From the NCBI GenBank assembly GCA_045593005.1, contig JAZNVV010000008.1, positions 1 to 23,477 of the forward strand: a DNA stretch of 23,477 bases, given 5' to 3'. The notes under the pieces were generated by a model. The model saw only the letters and a program-made list of their open reading frames with translations, ran no database searches and was not told where the DNA came from. Every line of letters starts with the position of its first letter. Positions within the stretch are counted from its first letter, which is position 1. This stretch comes from UBA11475 sp045593005 (GTDB lineage Bacteria > Bacillota > Clostridia > Christensenellales > Borkfalkiaceae). Positions 1 to 7,513 of the stretch are shown one piece after another. The position numbers and the translations under genes were made by a program.

Positions 1-219
1 CAAAAAACTTACAAGCAATATTTGCAACATAAGAGGAGTTCCTCGTATAACCCAAATTATGCCACGCATTAAATATTTCAAAGGTTTAAAGTTCGACATA
101 GAGCCGAACGCTATTAAAAGTCCAAGCGGTAACGCAAGAACAAGGGTCACGGCAAACAACGAAAGTGTCGTGCCGAACCCTTGCGCAAGTTCCGCTAAAA
201 TTTCACTAAAATATTCCAT
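1..219 (-). CDS. Amino-acid ABC transporter permease, N-terminal part (cut by window edge)
   Basis: The first 73 codons of a membrane permease are visible; the rest lies outside the window. The protein begins MEYFSEILAELAQGFGTT and runs into a hydrophobic helix (about residues 20-40), then reaches the motif IIWVIRGTPLMLQILL. The WVIRGTPLMLQ stretch is the hallmark of the HisM/GlnP/ArtQ family of polar amino-acid permeases. The permease forms the membrane channel and works with a binding protein and an ATPase. The binding-protein gene ends 27 bp upstream on the same strand, so the two are one operon, and the ATPase gene is probably just outside. No clear Shine-Dalgarno sequence precedes the ATG, so translation may depend on coupling to the upstream gene. 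Substrate cannot be named beyond an amino acid or similar small polar compound. Confidence 0.88.
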   Translation of the reverse strand, partial: MEYFSEILAELAQGFGTTLSLFAVTLVLALPLGLLIAFGSMSNFKPLKYLMRGIIWVIRGTPLMLQILLVSFL

Positions 220-246
220 TATAAATTTTACCGGTTAAATTATTAT

Positions 247-1107
247 TTATTTTCCTTTAATAACAGATTCGCCAGCCGAGCCTGCTTCAGCACCCATAAT
301 AGCATCGCCAAAGCTATCAACGTCAGAATAGTTACCAACTTCAGACGCCTTAACAACTGCTACTTGTTTATTATAAAGATAAGGAACTGAAATGCACATT
401 GCTGCAGCTCTTTCATCAGTAATTGTAAGACCATTCCAAATAAGATCGATAGTACCTGTCGCGAGTAAAGATTCCTTAGAATCCCAATCGATTTCTTGGA
501 AAGTTAAAGCAATATTTAACGAATATGTTTCATTAAGATAAGCAACAACTGCTCTTGCAAGTTCAGTATCAAAACCTGTGAATCTACCTGCTTTTGTATA
601 AGCAATAGGAGCAAAAACAGTATAACCTACAACAATTTCTCCTTCGGCCATTATTTCATTCCAGCTATTGTCCGTTGCACTTTGATAAGGGTTTGTTGCA
701 CCATCTAATGCTAACGAATCTTGGACACCAAAAGTTTGTGCTATCGTATCAACCACGCCAGCAGCATTGAGCATAATAAGCGCTTCGTTAATTTTAGACA
801 TAAAAGCCTTATCGTCCTTTCTTCCAGCAATACCATAAGATTCTTGCGCTAAAACAAGGTTGTCTACAATAGCAATTTCACCAACAAAATCGCCCTCTAC
901 TTCATAATAACCAGCCATAACTGAATCGATAACAACAGCGTCAACAGTACCTGCTTTAAGTTGCGTAAGAGCGTCTAACTGACTGTCAAAAGTAATAAGC
1001 TCACTACCGATAGCAAGGTCATTGTCAGACTTGCCACAAGCCGTCGCTGTGAAAAGGCAAGTTATGCCAAGCACTAATGCCAAAATTCTTGTAAATAATT
1101 TTTTCAT
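247..1107 (-). CDS. Amino-acid ABC transporter substrate-binding lipoprotein, lobes in circularly permuted order
   Basis: A 286-residue secreted lipoprotein: signal peptide with basic start (MKKLFTR), hydrophobic core and lipobox ATAC with lipidated Cys24. It belongs to the type-3 amino-acid binding proteins (SBP_bac_3), which capture amino acids outside the membrane for the permease encoded 27 bp downstream. The order of parts is unusual. Residues about 31-128 match what is normally the C-terminal half (ITFDSQLDALTQLKAG, VDAVVIDSVMAGYY with Asp61, then YGIAGRKDD and the closing helix). Residues about 157-286 match what is normally the N-terminal half (GEIVVGYTVFAPIAY, GFDTELARAVVAYL, WNGLTITDER with Arg233, AEAGSAGES). 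The ATG follows AAAGGAGT at good spacing. Family membership is clear from motifs; permutation is read from their order. The only copy of each half is present, so it is not a tandem fusion. Confidence 0.9.
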   Translation of the reverse strand: MKKLFTRILALVLGITCLFTATACGKSDNDLAIGSELITFDSQLDALTQLKAGTVDAVVIDSVMAGYYEVEGDFVGEIAIVDNLVLAQESYGIAGRKDDKAFMSKINEALIMLNAAGVVDTIAQTFGVQDSLALDGATNPYQSATDNSWNEIMAEGEIVVGYTVFAPIAYTKAGRFTGFDTELARAVVAYLNETYSLNIALTFQEIDWDSKESLLATGTIDLIWNGLTITDERAAAMCISVPYLYNKQVAVVKASEVGNYSDVDSFGDAIMGAEAGSAGESVIKGK

Positions 1108-1173
1108 TTTTTACTCCTTTTTATAAAACGATTTCTTTATCGCTTTATTTAACTAAATTATTATTGTAGTTGT

Positions 1174-1202
1174 ATTATACTTTATTGTGATAAAGAAGTA
1201 AA
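1174..1202 (-). promoter_or_regulatory. Promoter of the amino-acid transporter operon, with spacer dyad
   Basis: On the minus strand TTTACT (1197-1202) lies 17 bp before a perfect TATAAT (1174-1179), about 65 bp upstream of the binding-protein ATG. The spacer holds a perfect inverted repeat, CTTTAT-4 nt-ATAAAG (1180-1195), a good position for a repressor site. Confidence 0.78.
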
Positions 1203-1240
1203 GCGTTTTTGAGCAATTTTTAAAATTTTTTTCAATTATA

Positions 1241-1266
1241 AAAAGGCAAGCCGAAACTTGCCTTTT
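1241..1266 (-). terminator. Intrinsic terminator after pflB
   Basis: Perfect 10-bp stem AAAAGGCAAG (1241-1250) / CTTGCCTTTT (1257-1266) with a 6-nt loop, and T-rich sequence in the minus direction. It lies 28 bp past the pflB stop codon. Confidence 0.85.
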
Positions 1267-1293
1267 ATATATAATGTTTTATTAATATATTTA

Positions 1294-3549
1294 TTACATA
1301 CTTTCGTGTATTGTTCTATTAATAACGTCGTCTTGTTGCTTTTTAGAAAGCTTGATAAAGTTAACTGCATAGCCGGAAACTCTTATCGTAAGTTGTGGAT
1401 ATTTTTCCGGATGAGCCTGCGCATCTAAAAGCGTATCTCTATCAAAAACGTTAACGTTTAAGTGGAAACCGTTATTGCTGATATATCCGTCAAGCATATT
1501 AACAAGATTTGTTGCTCTTTCTTCCTGTCCCTTGCCAAGTGATGCAGGGGTGATAGAGAAAGTATTTGAAATGCCGTCGCGTGAATAATCGTAAGGTATT
1601 TTAGCAACCGATTCAAGAGAGGCAAGTGCGCCGTGCGTATCTCTACCGTGCATAGGGTTTGCGCCCGGTGCAAGTGGTTCGCCTGCCCTTCTTCCGTCAG
1701 GTGTGTTGCCCGTCTTTTGACCGTAAACAACGTTTGACGTGATTGTTAAAATAGACGTGGTTGGTTCGCTATCACGATAGGTAGAATACTTTCTAATCTT
1801 ATTCATAAACGTTTTAACAAGCCAAACGGCAATTTGGTCAACGGCGTCGTCGTTGTTGCCATATTTAGGGAAATCCCCTTCCGTCTTAAAGTCTACAATC
1901 ATACCTTCTTCATCACGGATAGGATAAACCTTGGCGTATTTTATTGCCGAAAGTGAATCGACAGCGCAAGAAAAACCTGCAATACCCGTAGCGAAAAATC
2001 TATGAACGTTAGTATCGTGAAGAGCCATTTCAAGCGCTTCATAACTATATTTGTCGTGCATACAATGGATAAGATTGAGCGTATTAACGTAAAGACCAGC
2101 AAGCCAATCCATCATAACTTCGTACTTTGAAACGACTTCAGCATAGTCAAGTGGACCGTCGCCCGTGATAGAACTAAATACTGGTGAAACTTGTAACGCT
2201 TTGCCCGTCTTTTTGTCCTTTGTCATCTCGTCACGGCCACCGTTCAATGCGTAAAGCAAGCATTTAGCAAGGTTTGCTCTTGCGCCGAAGAACTGCATAT
2301 CCTTGCCTTGTCTCATACAAGAAACGCAACAAGCGATAGCATAGTCGTCGCCCATGCGTGAACGCATAAGTTCGTCGTTTTCATACTGAATTGATGAAGT
2401 CGTAATAGAAATCTTTGCACAATATTTTTTAAACTGTTCTGGAAGTTTAGGTGACCATAAAACCGTAAGGTTTGGTTCTGGTGCAGGACCTAAATTTTCA
2501 AGAGTGTGGAGCATACGATAAGAAGTCTTTGTTACAAGCGTTCTGCCGTCCGTACCCATACCACCGATAGATTCCGTTACCCAAGTTGGATCACCAGAGA
2601 AAAGTTCATTATATTCTTTAATACGCATAAACTTAACGATACGAAGTTTCATTACAAACTGGTCGATAAGTTCTTGCGCTTCTATTTCGGTCAAAAGACC
2701 GTTTTTTAAATCTCTTTCAATATAAATATCGATAAAGGTCGTGTTTCTACCGATACTCATTGCAGCGCCGTTTTGATCTTTAATTGCGCCCAAGTATCCA
2801 AAATACAACGCTTGAATTGCCTCTTTTGCAGTCGTGGCTGGCTTTGAAATATCACAACCGTAAATTTCAGCCATTTTCTTTAATTCTTTAAGCGCTTTGA
2901 TTTGGTCTGAAAGCTCTTCACGTAAGCGAATTTTTTCTGCCGTAATTTCACCGGTAATTAACGCCTTATCCCCTTCCTTTGCTTCGATAAGTCTATCAAC
3001 GCCGTAAAGGGCAACTCTTCTGTAATCACCGATAATTCTTCCCCTACCGTAAGTATCAGGAAGTCCTGTTAAAATGTGCGCCGTTCTTGCCGTACGCATT
3101 TCAGGCGTATAAGCGTCGTAAACAGCGTCGTTATGCGTTTTTCTATAAGTAGCAAAATCGTTTTTAACCTTTTCACTTAATTGAAAACCGTACATATTAA
3201 GCGCCTGTTCAGCCATCTTAATTCCACCAAAAGGTAATAAGCCCCTCTTAAATGGTTTATCCGTTTGAAGCCCTACAATTTTTTCAATATCCTTGTCGAT
3301 ATATCCAGCAGGATGCGACGTGAGTGAAGATATTATTTCCGTATCAGCGTCAAGTACACCACCAGCCTCACGTTCTTTCTTTGAATAATCCATTATTATA
3401 TCCCAAAGCTTTAAACTGTCCTTTGTTGCAGGCTCTAAAAACTCTGGACCACCAACGTACGGTGTATAGTTACGCTGTATAAAATCTCTAACGTCGATTT
3501 CATCAGTCCAGTTACCAATGTTAAATCCTTCCCATCCAACGTATTTCAT
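1294..3549 (-). CDS. pflB: Pyruvate formate-lyase (formate C-acetyltransferase)
   Basis: This cytoplasmic glycyl-radical enzyme converts pyruvate and CoA to acetyl-CoA and formate in anaerobic fermentation. The 751-residue length is close to the 760 of the E. coli enzyme. The catalytic cysteine pair is visible as IACCVSCM (Cys407-Cys408), and the radical-bearing glycine as RVSGYAVNF (Gly726), 26 residues from the C-terminus. A third cysteine sits three residues after the pair. Other family signatures include GRGRIIGDYRRVALYG and TPDGRRAGEPLAPGANP. AGGAG precedes the ATG. The activase gene lies 20 bp upstream on the same strand, so both are transcribed from the promoter at 4324-4352. Since activase usually follows the lyase, this order is atypical. 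Oxygen sensitivity of the radical implies an anaerobic host. Confidence 0.97.
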   Translation of the reverse strand: MKYVGWEGFNIGNWTDEIDVRDFIQRNYTPYVGGPEFLEPATKDSLKLWDIIMDYSKKEREAGGVLDADTEIISSLTSHPAGYIDKDIEKIVGLQTDKPFKRGLLPFGGIKMAEQALNMYGFQLSEKVKNDFATYRKTHNDAVYDAYTPEMRTARTAHILTGLPDTYGRGRIIGDYRRVALYGVDRLIEAKEGDKALITGEITAEKIRLREELSDQIKALKELKKMAEIYGCDISKPATTAKEAIQALYFGYLGAIKDQNGAAMSIGRNTTFIDIYIERDLKNGLLTEIEAQELIDQFVMKLRIVKFMRIKEYNELFSGDPTWVTESIGGMGTDGRTLVTKTSYRMLHTLENLGPAPEPNLTVLWSPKLPEQFKKYCAKISITTSSIQYENDELMRSRMGDDYAIACCVSCMRQGKDMQFFGARANLAKCLLYALNGGRDEMTKDKKTGKALQVSPVFSSITGDGPLDYAEVVSKYEVMMDWLAGLYVNTLNLIHCMHDKYSYEALEMALHDTNVHRFFATGIAGFSCAVDSLSAIKYAKVYPIRDEEGMIVDFKTEGDFPKYGNNDDAVDQIAVWLVKTFMNKIRKYSTYRDSEPTTSILTITSNVVYGQKTGNTPDGRRAGEPLAPGANPMHGRDTHGALASLESVAKIPYDYSRDGISNTFSITPASLGKGQEERATNLVNMLDGYISNNGFHLNVNVFDRDTLLDAQAHPEKYPQLTIRVSGYAVNFIKLSKKQQDDVINRTIHESM

Positions 3550-3569
3550 ATTAATCTCCTATTTAGGCA

Positions 3570-4295
3570 CTATTTTACGCCTAGTATTTCTTTTGCTCTA
3601 TCAACCTGTTCTTTTGCAGGTGATTTGACACCTTTAAGCAAATATGGTATGCCTAATTTTTCGTATTTAACTTCTCCTAAACTATGATACGGCAAAATTT
3701 CAATTTTATCAACTGATTTTAGGGTGTTTATAAAATTTTTTAATTTTATTATGTCATTTTCATTATCGGAAAGAGTTGGGCATAATACGTACCTTATCCA
3801 AGTAGGCTTGCCGTTATCCGATAAAAACTTTGCAAACGCAAGCGTGTTCTCGTTCCCAACACCAGTGATTTGCTTGTGCTTGTCGCTGTCGATATGTTTT
3901 ACGTCCAACAAAAACAAATCAACGTAACGCAAAAGTTCACGATATTTTTCAACAAGCGACGCATCTTTATAGTCAAACGTTGCCCCTGCCGTATCTATTG
4001 CAACGTGTATATCGTTTTCCTTTAACTTGTGACAAAGCTCTGTTACAAAATCAAGTTGCAAAAGTGGCTCTCCCCCACTTAAAGTAACTCCACCTGAAGA
4101 TATATAATTTTTGTACTTTAACACTTCTTTAACAGCGTCGTTAACCGACATCTTTTGTCCAGCGTTTACAGCCCAAGTATCGGGGTTATGACAATATTTA
4201 CATCTTAACTTGCAACCTTGTAAAAAAAAGACAAATCTTATGCCTGGTCCGTCAACTGTTCCAAACGATTCGGTTGAATGAACGTATCCTACCAT
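3570..4295 (-). CDS. pflA: Pyruvate formate-lyase activating enzyme (radical SAM)
   Basis: Radical-SAM activase that uses S-adenosylmethionine and a 4Fe-4S cluster to place the glycyl radical on pyruvate formate-lyase. The cluster motif is CKLRCKYC (Cys28, Cys32, Cys35), preceded by SFGTVDGPGIRFVFFLQG, which is characteristic of PflA. The glycine-rich SGGVTLSGGEPLLQ for SAM binding follows. I place the start at 4295, giving 241 residues (E. coli PflA has 246), because AAAGGGGG lies just before that ATG. An in-frame ATG 24 bp further upstream would put this ribosome binding site inside the gene. It is first in a two-gene operon with pflB, 20 bp apart. Confidence 0.96.
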   Translation of the reverse strand: MVGYVHSTESFGTVDGPGIRFVFFLQGCKLRCKYCHNPDTWAVNAGQKMSVNDAVKEVLKYKNYISSGGVTLSGGEPLLQLDFVTELCHKLKENDIHVAIDTAGATFDYKDASLVEKYRELLRYVDLFLLDVKHIDSDKHKQITGVGNENTLAFAKFLSDNGKPTWIRYVLCPTLSDNENDIIKLKNFINTLKSVDKIEILPYHSLGEVKYEKLGIPYLLKGVKSPAKEQVDRAKEILGVK

Positions 4296-4323
4296 ATTTC
4301 CCCCTTTTTGTATTCGCAAAAAG

Positions 4324-4352
4324 ATTATAACACAATATGTTGCGTTTTACAA
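4324..4352 (-). promoter_or_regulatory. Promoter of pflA-pflB
   Basis: TTGTAA (4347-4352), 17-bp spacer, TATAAT (4324-4329), with a TG one base before the -10 (extended -10). It lies 28 bp upstream of the pflA ATG in the gap after feoB, so pflAB can be expressed independently of feoB. No convincing Rex or CcpA operator was seen. Confidence 0.8.
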
Positions 4353-4403
4353 CCAAATCATCAATTATTTTACAAATTGTTAAAATTTATTTTTTTTCGA
4401 CGA

Positions 4404-6095
4404 TTAATAAAAAATCAAACCGAGTGAAGAAATTATTAAAGCGACGGCGTATGAGGTCAAAAATTGCACTAAAATAATGGTTAAAAAACCTTTTTTTTGA
4501 GTTTCTCCTTTGGTAACTAAAAGAGCAGACAAGCAAGGTGGATATAGGCATATAAAAACGCAAAAACCAAATGCTGATAAAGGGTTTAGAAAAGGGTTTA
4601 CGCTATACGCAAGCGTTGGTATTATTGCCTCTCGCATAAAAAGCCCCGTAATCAACGCAACGCCAACTTCTTCCCCCACAAAACCTAACGGATAAAATAT
4701 AAAAGTAGATATTTTTCCTATCGTTTGAAGTATAGAATTTTCCTCGCCGTACTCAAATCTAAAATTGAATGACGATAAAAACCATATTATAATACTGACA
4801 GCCACGATATACGTCCCTGCTTTTGTTAAAAATTTGACCGTTTTTTCCTTTAATATTACAAAAACGTCGGTAAAAGTCGGTAGACGGTAGGTTGGCATTT
4901 CAATAAGCAAATCGCCTAAACTATCGCCAAAAACCGAAAACTTTTTCATTATATATCCTACTACTACGACAGATACAAAAACGACGGCATAAGTAGCTAC
5001 AACCACTAACGACGGAAATGCAAAAAATCTATTTGCAACCCATTGCATAACAACAAGTTTTGCCCCACACGGCATAAACGCCGTCGTTAAAATTGAGCGT
5101 TTGCGTTCTGCCTCGTTTTCGATTATTCTAGTAGCCAAAACACCGTTTACCGTACAACCACACGACGACAGTAGCGAAACACTACTTTTCCCAGACAGCC
5201 CAGCCCATCTAAATACCCTATCTAGTATGAACACAATTCTTGCTGTGTATCCAGTAAATTCAAAAATGGAAACGAATAAAAAAGTAAGTAATATTTGTGG
5301 CAAAAATGATAATACGTTAAAAACACCCGTCAAAATACCGTCTAAAAGCAATGAAACAGCCCATTTAGGCGCTATCCCGTCTATAAAAGCGCCTAATACT
5401 TTGGATAAGTTTTCAAACTGGCGACTTAAAATATCGCTGAAAAACCCACCCACTTTGTTCGACACGTATAAAGACGAAAACATAATTAAAAAAAGACAAA
5501 TAAATCCTGAAATTTTACCGAGCATAAATCTATCAATTTTTTCAGTAAGTTTTTGCGCTTTTGTTGGAGCTTTTAAAAAGTCTAGATTTTTGTCTTTAAT
5601 AATCTTTTCAGTTATTACGTCGTTTTTAGTTGCAGTTAAAATCAGTTCATCTATTCCTATCCCTTTTTTTGCCGACACGGGAACTACCGGTATGCCAAGC
5701 ATATTCGACAATTTTTTAAAATCATATTTTATTCCACTTTTTTGTAATTCATCACAAAAATTAACGGCTAACGTTATAGGCTTGCCAACTGAAATTAACT
5801 CATTTAAAAACGGAATACTTCTTTTTAAGTGAGTGCCGTCGACAACGGCTATTATGCCGTTTGCGTTTCCTTTTAATATTTCTTTAATGGCGTTGCGCTC
5901 ATCATCTGATATTGCCGTTAACGAGTACGCCCCTGGTAAATCGACAACCGTTACGTTACTATCTTTTTTATACACACCTTTTTTGCACCCCACCGTCACA
6001 CCGGAAAAATTGCCGACGTGTTCGTGGTTTTTCGTAATAGCGTTGAATAAAGTCGTTTTGCCCGAATTAGGGTTTCCTGTTAAAATTATTTCCAT
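4404..6095 (-). CDS. feoB: FeoB-type ferrous iron transporter, compact variant
   Basis: Membrane GTPase transporter for ferrous iron. The N-terminal G domain shows G1 GNPNSGKT (residues 7-14), G2 GVT (Thr34), G3 DLPG (52-55), G4 NFCD (112-115) and G5 SAK (141-143). From about residue 195 there are many hydrophobic helices with the two Gate-type repeats. Conserved gate cysteines appear in SSCGCTVNGVLATR (Cys312, Cys314) and AFMPCGAKLVV (Cys343). At 563 residues it is well short of the roughly 770 of E. coli FeoB. The gate motif is also atypical: the family usually has GFGC followed by a proline, whereas here it reads SCGC with Asn in place of Pro. No feoA is present beside it. It sits upstream of pflAB, which needs iron for the activase cluster. 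Iron specificity is inferred from family; another divalent metal is possible. Confidence 0.9.
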   Translation of the reverse strand: MEIILTGNPNSGKTTLFNAITKNHEHVGNFSGVTVGCKKGVYKKDSNVTVVDLPGAYSLTAISDDERNAIKEILKGNANGIIAVVDGTHLKRSIPFLNELISVGKPITLAVNFCDELQKSGIKYDFKKLSNMLGIPVVPVSAKKGIGIDELILTATKNDVITEKIIKDKNLDFLKAPTKAQKLTEKIDRFMLGKISGFICLFLIMFSSLYVSNKVGGFFSDILSRQFENLSKVLGAFIDGIAPKWAVSLLLDGILTGVFNVLSFLPQILLTFLFVSIFEFTGYTARIVFILDRVFRWAGLSGKSSVSLLSSCGCTVNGVLATRIIENEAERKRSILTTAFMPCGAKLVVMQWVANRFFAFPSLVVVATYAVVFVSVVVVGYIMKKFSVFGDSLGDLLIEMPTYRLPTFTDVFVILKEKTVKFLTKAGTYIVAVSIIIWFLSSFNFRFEYGEENSILQTIGKISTFIFYPLGFVGEEVGVALITGLFMREAIIPTLAYSVNPFLNPLSAFGFCVFICLYPPCLSALLVTKGETQKKGFLTIILVQFLTSYAVALIISSLGLIFY

Positions 6096-6152
6096 ATAAT
6101 ACTCCCGTATATCATATGAACAATGCTTTTATTATATTCAAACAACAAAAAA

Positions 6153-6190
6153 GGTTAAATTTCAGGCAACCGTCGGGGTGAAATTTAACC
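6153..6190 (-). terminator. Long hairpin with T-tract: terminator of the upstream operon or feoB leader attenuator
   Basis: Perfect 12-bp stem GGTTAAATTTCA (6153-6164) / TGAAATTTAACC (6179-6190) with a 14-nt GC-rich loop; on the minus strand it is followed directly by TTTTTTG. It could simply end the gene at 6318. But a TATAAT (6136-6141 region) lies between it and feoB, and TTAAC segments upstream could pair with the GGTTAA arm, so attenuation of feoB is also possible. The neighbouring 6191-6317 holds a perfect palindrome GTTTTGCAAAAC (6224-6235) and no gene. Confidence 0.65.
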
Positions 6191-6317
6191 ATTTAATCAA
6201 TTTTTGTTAAGTTAATCTGCTTTGTTTTGCAAAACCGTTTGACTACTTATGATATATCAAAGTGGGGCTCTATCATATTTTATAATTTAATAACACAAAA
6301 AATTCTAATTAATAAAA

Positions 6318-6833
6318 TTACTTTTTATAAGCAAGTTTTAACGTTAATCCGTCAATACCGATAACTACTGCCGATAAAAAAGCAACGCTTAAATCTTGGC
6401 AGTCTACGTCGTCGTAAATTTCAAGCTCGTATGAGTTTTTATTAAACGTTTTTTCGTCAGTTTCAAACTCCTCAAAATAAGCGACTTCTTGACCATCAAA
6501 ACTAACTGTTACACCTTCATCAAGACTGCCGTCAAGTGAAATAGGATACGCGCATTTTGACGCCTTAAAAATCTTACCCCTCTTTGACTTGAATTTACAT
6601 AACAATTTCTTTTTCTTGCCCGAAGTGTCGAAAATATACGCGCAATTTTTAATAATAGGGAAAATTTTATTGCGTATTGTATATAATTTATTGCCGTCCA
6701 TATCGTATAATTCGGTTTTGTTTGAAGGTGAAATAATCCTTGCCTTTATAGTAAGCAACTTTTCACCGTCCTCGCTAAAAACGTACGATTTTTGACTAAA
6801 ACCTTTAAATCTATTTTTTACGTAAACAAACAT
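6318..6833 (-). CDS. LURP-one-related / YxjI-like protein
   Basis: A 171-residue soluble protein with the feel of the LURP-one/YxjI (Tubby-like barrel) family: it begins MFVYVKNRFKGFSQKSYVFSEDG, with alternating short strands such as YDMDGNKLYTIRNK and SFDGQEVAYFEEF, and ends in a hydrophobic helix (LSVAFLSAVVIGIDGLTLKL) typical of the family's central helix. No biochemical role is established for bacterial members. I chose the ATG at 6833 because GAGGGAGA lies just upstream; an in-frame ATG 54 bp earlier would start inside the preceding gene's coding sequence. It lies 16 bp after the flavin reductase gene, so the two form an operon. Confidence 0.72.
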   Translation of the reverse strand: MFVYVKNRFKGFSQKSYVFSEDGEKLLTIKARIISPSNKTELYDMDGNKLYTIRNKIFPIIKNCAYIFDTSGKKKKLLCKFKSKRGKIFKASKCAYPISLDGSLDEGVTVSFDGQEVAYFEEFETDEKTFNKNSYELEIYDDVDCQDLSVAFLSAVVIGIDGLTLKLAYKK

Positions 6834-6849
6834 AACGTTCTCCCTCTTA

Positions 6850-7401
6850 TTATTTAAGTTTATATCCGTCGCAAAATGCCTTTCCAACTTTTTGACCTAG
6901 AGCAACGTAATCGTGGTTGACGGGGTCGTAAGTTATAGGCGTGAACTTGTTTAGATCAATCTTTCCGTCCGTCAATATATCTTCATCTACACAAACGTTT
7001 ACTATTTCCCCTAAAACACAACACTCATCAATTTTAATAACTTTACACTCAAGCGTCATTTTAAGTTGTTCAATAATAGGCGCTTGAACAAACTCGGACG
7101 GAGTTGCTGTAAATCCTGACTTTTTAAATTTATCTTTTTCTTTTTTGCCAGATACTATTCCAACGTAATCACACGGGGCAACGTTTTCAGTATCTGCAAC
7201 GCCAACGGTAAACGCTTGATTTGCTACTAAATTTTCGTACGTCTTATGGCTATCGTCAATACATATTGAAATTTTATTTTCTTCTGCAATTCCACCCCAA
7301 GCAGCGTTCATAGCGTTTGGAGTTTTATCGTCGTTATAAGTTGCTATAATTAATACAGGCATAGGGTATAGCCACGTTTTTGAACCTAAATTTTTTTTCA
7401 T
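6850..7401 (-). CDS. Flavin reductase / flavoredoxin-like protein (FMN-binding split barrel)
   Basis: A 183-residue cytoplasmic protein of the flavin-reductase-like family, which binds FMN in a split barrel. The opening TWLYPMPVLIIATYNDDKTPNAMNAAWGG is the family signature: a strand, a Pro residue, and an Asn-Ala-Met segment contacting the flavin. It continues with NLVANQAFTVGVAD and APCDYVGIVSGKKEKDKF, also typical. The physiological electron acceptor cannot be read from sequence; members include flavoredoxins and reductases supplying FMNH2. GGAGG stands 7 nt before the ATG and the promoter at 7421-7449 is close to consensus. It is the first gene of a two-gene operon and divergent from an AraC regulator, which is its likely controller. 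Confidence 0.9.
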   Translation of the reverse strand: MKKNLGSKTWLYPMPVLIIATYNDDKTPNAMNAAWGGIAEENKISICIDDSHKTYENLVANQAFTVGVADTENVAPCDYVGIVSGKKEKDKFKKSGFTATPSEFVQAPIIEQLKMTLECKVIKIDECCVLGEIVNVCVDEDILTDGKIDLNKFTPITYDPVNHDYVALGQKVGKAFCDGYKLK

Positions 7402-7420
7402 ACCTTTTCCTCCTTTTTTG

Positions 7421-7449
7421 ATTATAACATCTAATCATAAAATTTTCAA
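7421..7449 (-). promoter_or_regulatory. Promoter of the flavin reductase operon
   Basis: TTGAAA (7444-7449), 17-bp spacer, TATAAT (7421-7426) with an extended TG. Its -35 is only 14 bp from the -35 of the divergent araC-type gene, so one bound regulator could affect both. Confidence 0.82.
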
Positions 7450-7463
7450 CCCAACTATTAATA

Positions 7464-7492
7464 TTGACAATATTATTGTTGAATGTTATAAT
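7464..7492 (+). promoter_or_regulatory. Consensus promoter of the AraC-type regulator
   Basis: TTGACA (7464-7469), 17-bp spacer, TATAAT (7487-7492): a perfect match in both boxes, with an extended TG. The spacer edge contains the perfect dyad ACAATA-T-TATTGT (7467-7479), a candidate operator for autoregulation. Confidence 0.88.
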
Positions 7493-7513
7493 TTTTTTAA
7501 TGGAGATAAAAGT

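Noticed and set aside
4324..4360. Rex-type redox operator at the pflA promoter
   Set aside because: CAACATATTGTG-like sequence has only partial symmetry and does not fit TTGT-n-ACAA well.
5101..6099. Long plus-strand open frames opposite feoB
   Set aside because: They are antisense shadows; the feoB frame carries all GTPase and gate motifs.
6096..6317. Known metal riboswitch upstream of feoB
   Set aside because: No NiCo, Mn (yybP-ykoY) or M-box signature could be found on the minus strand; only a generic hairpin and palindrome.
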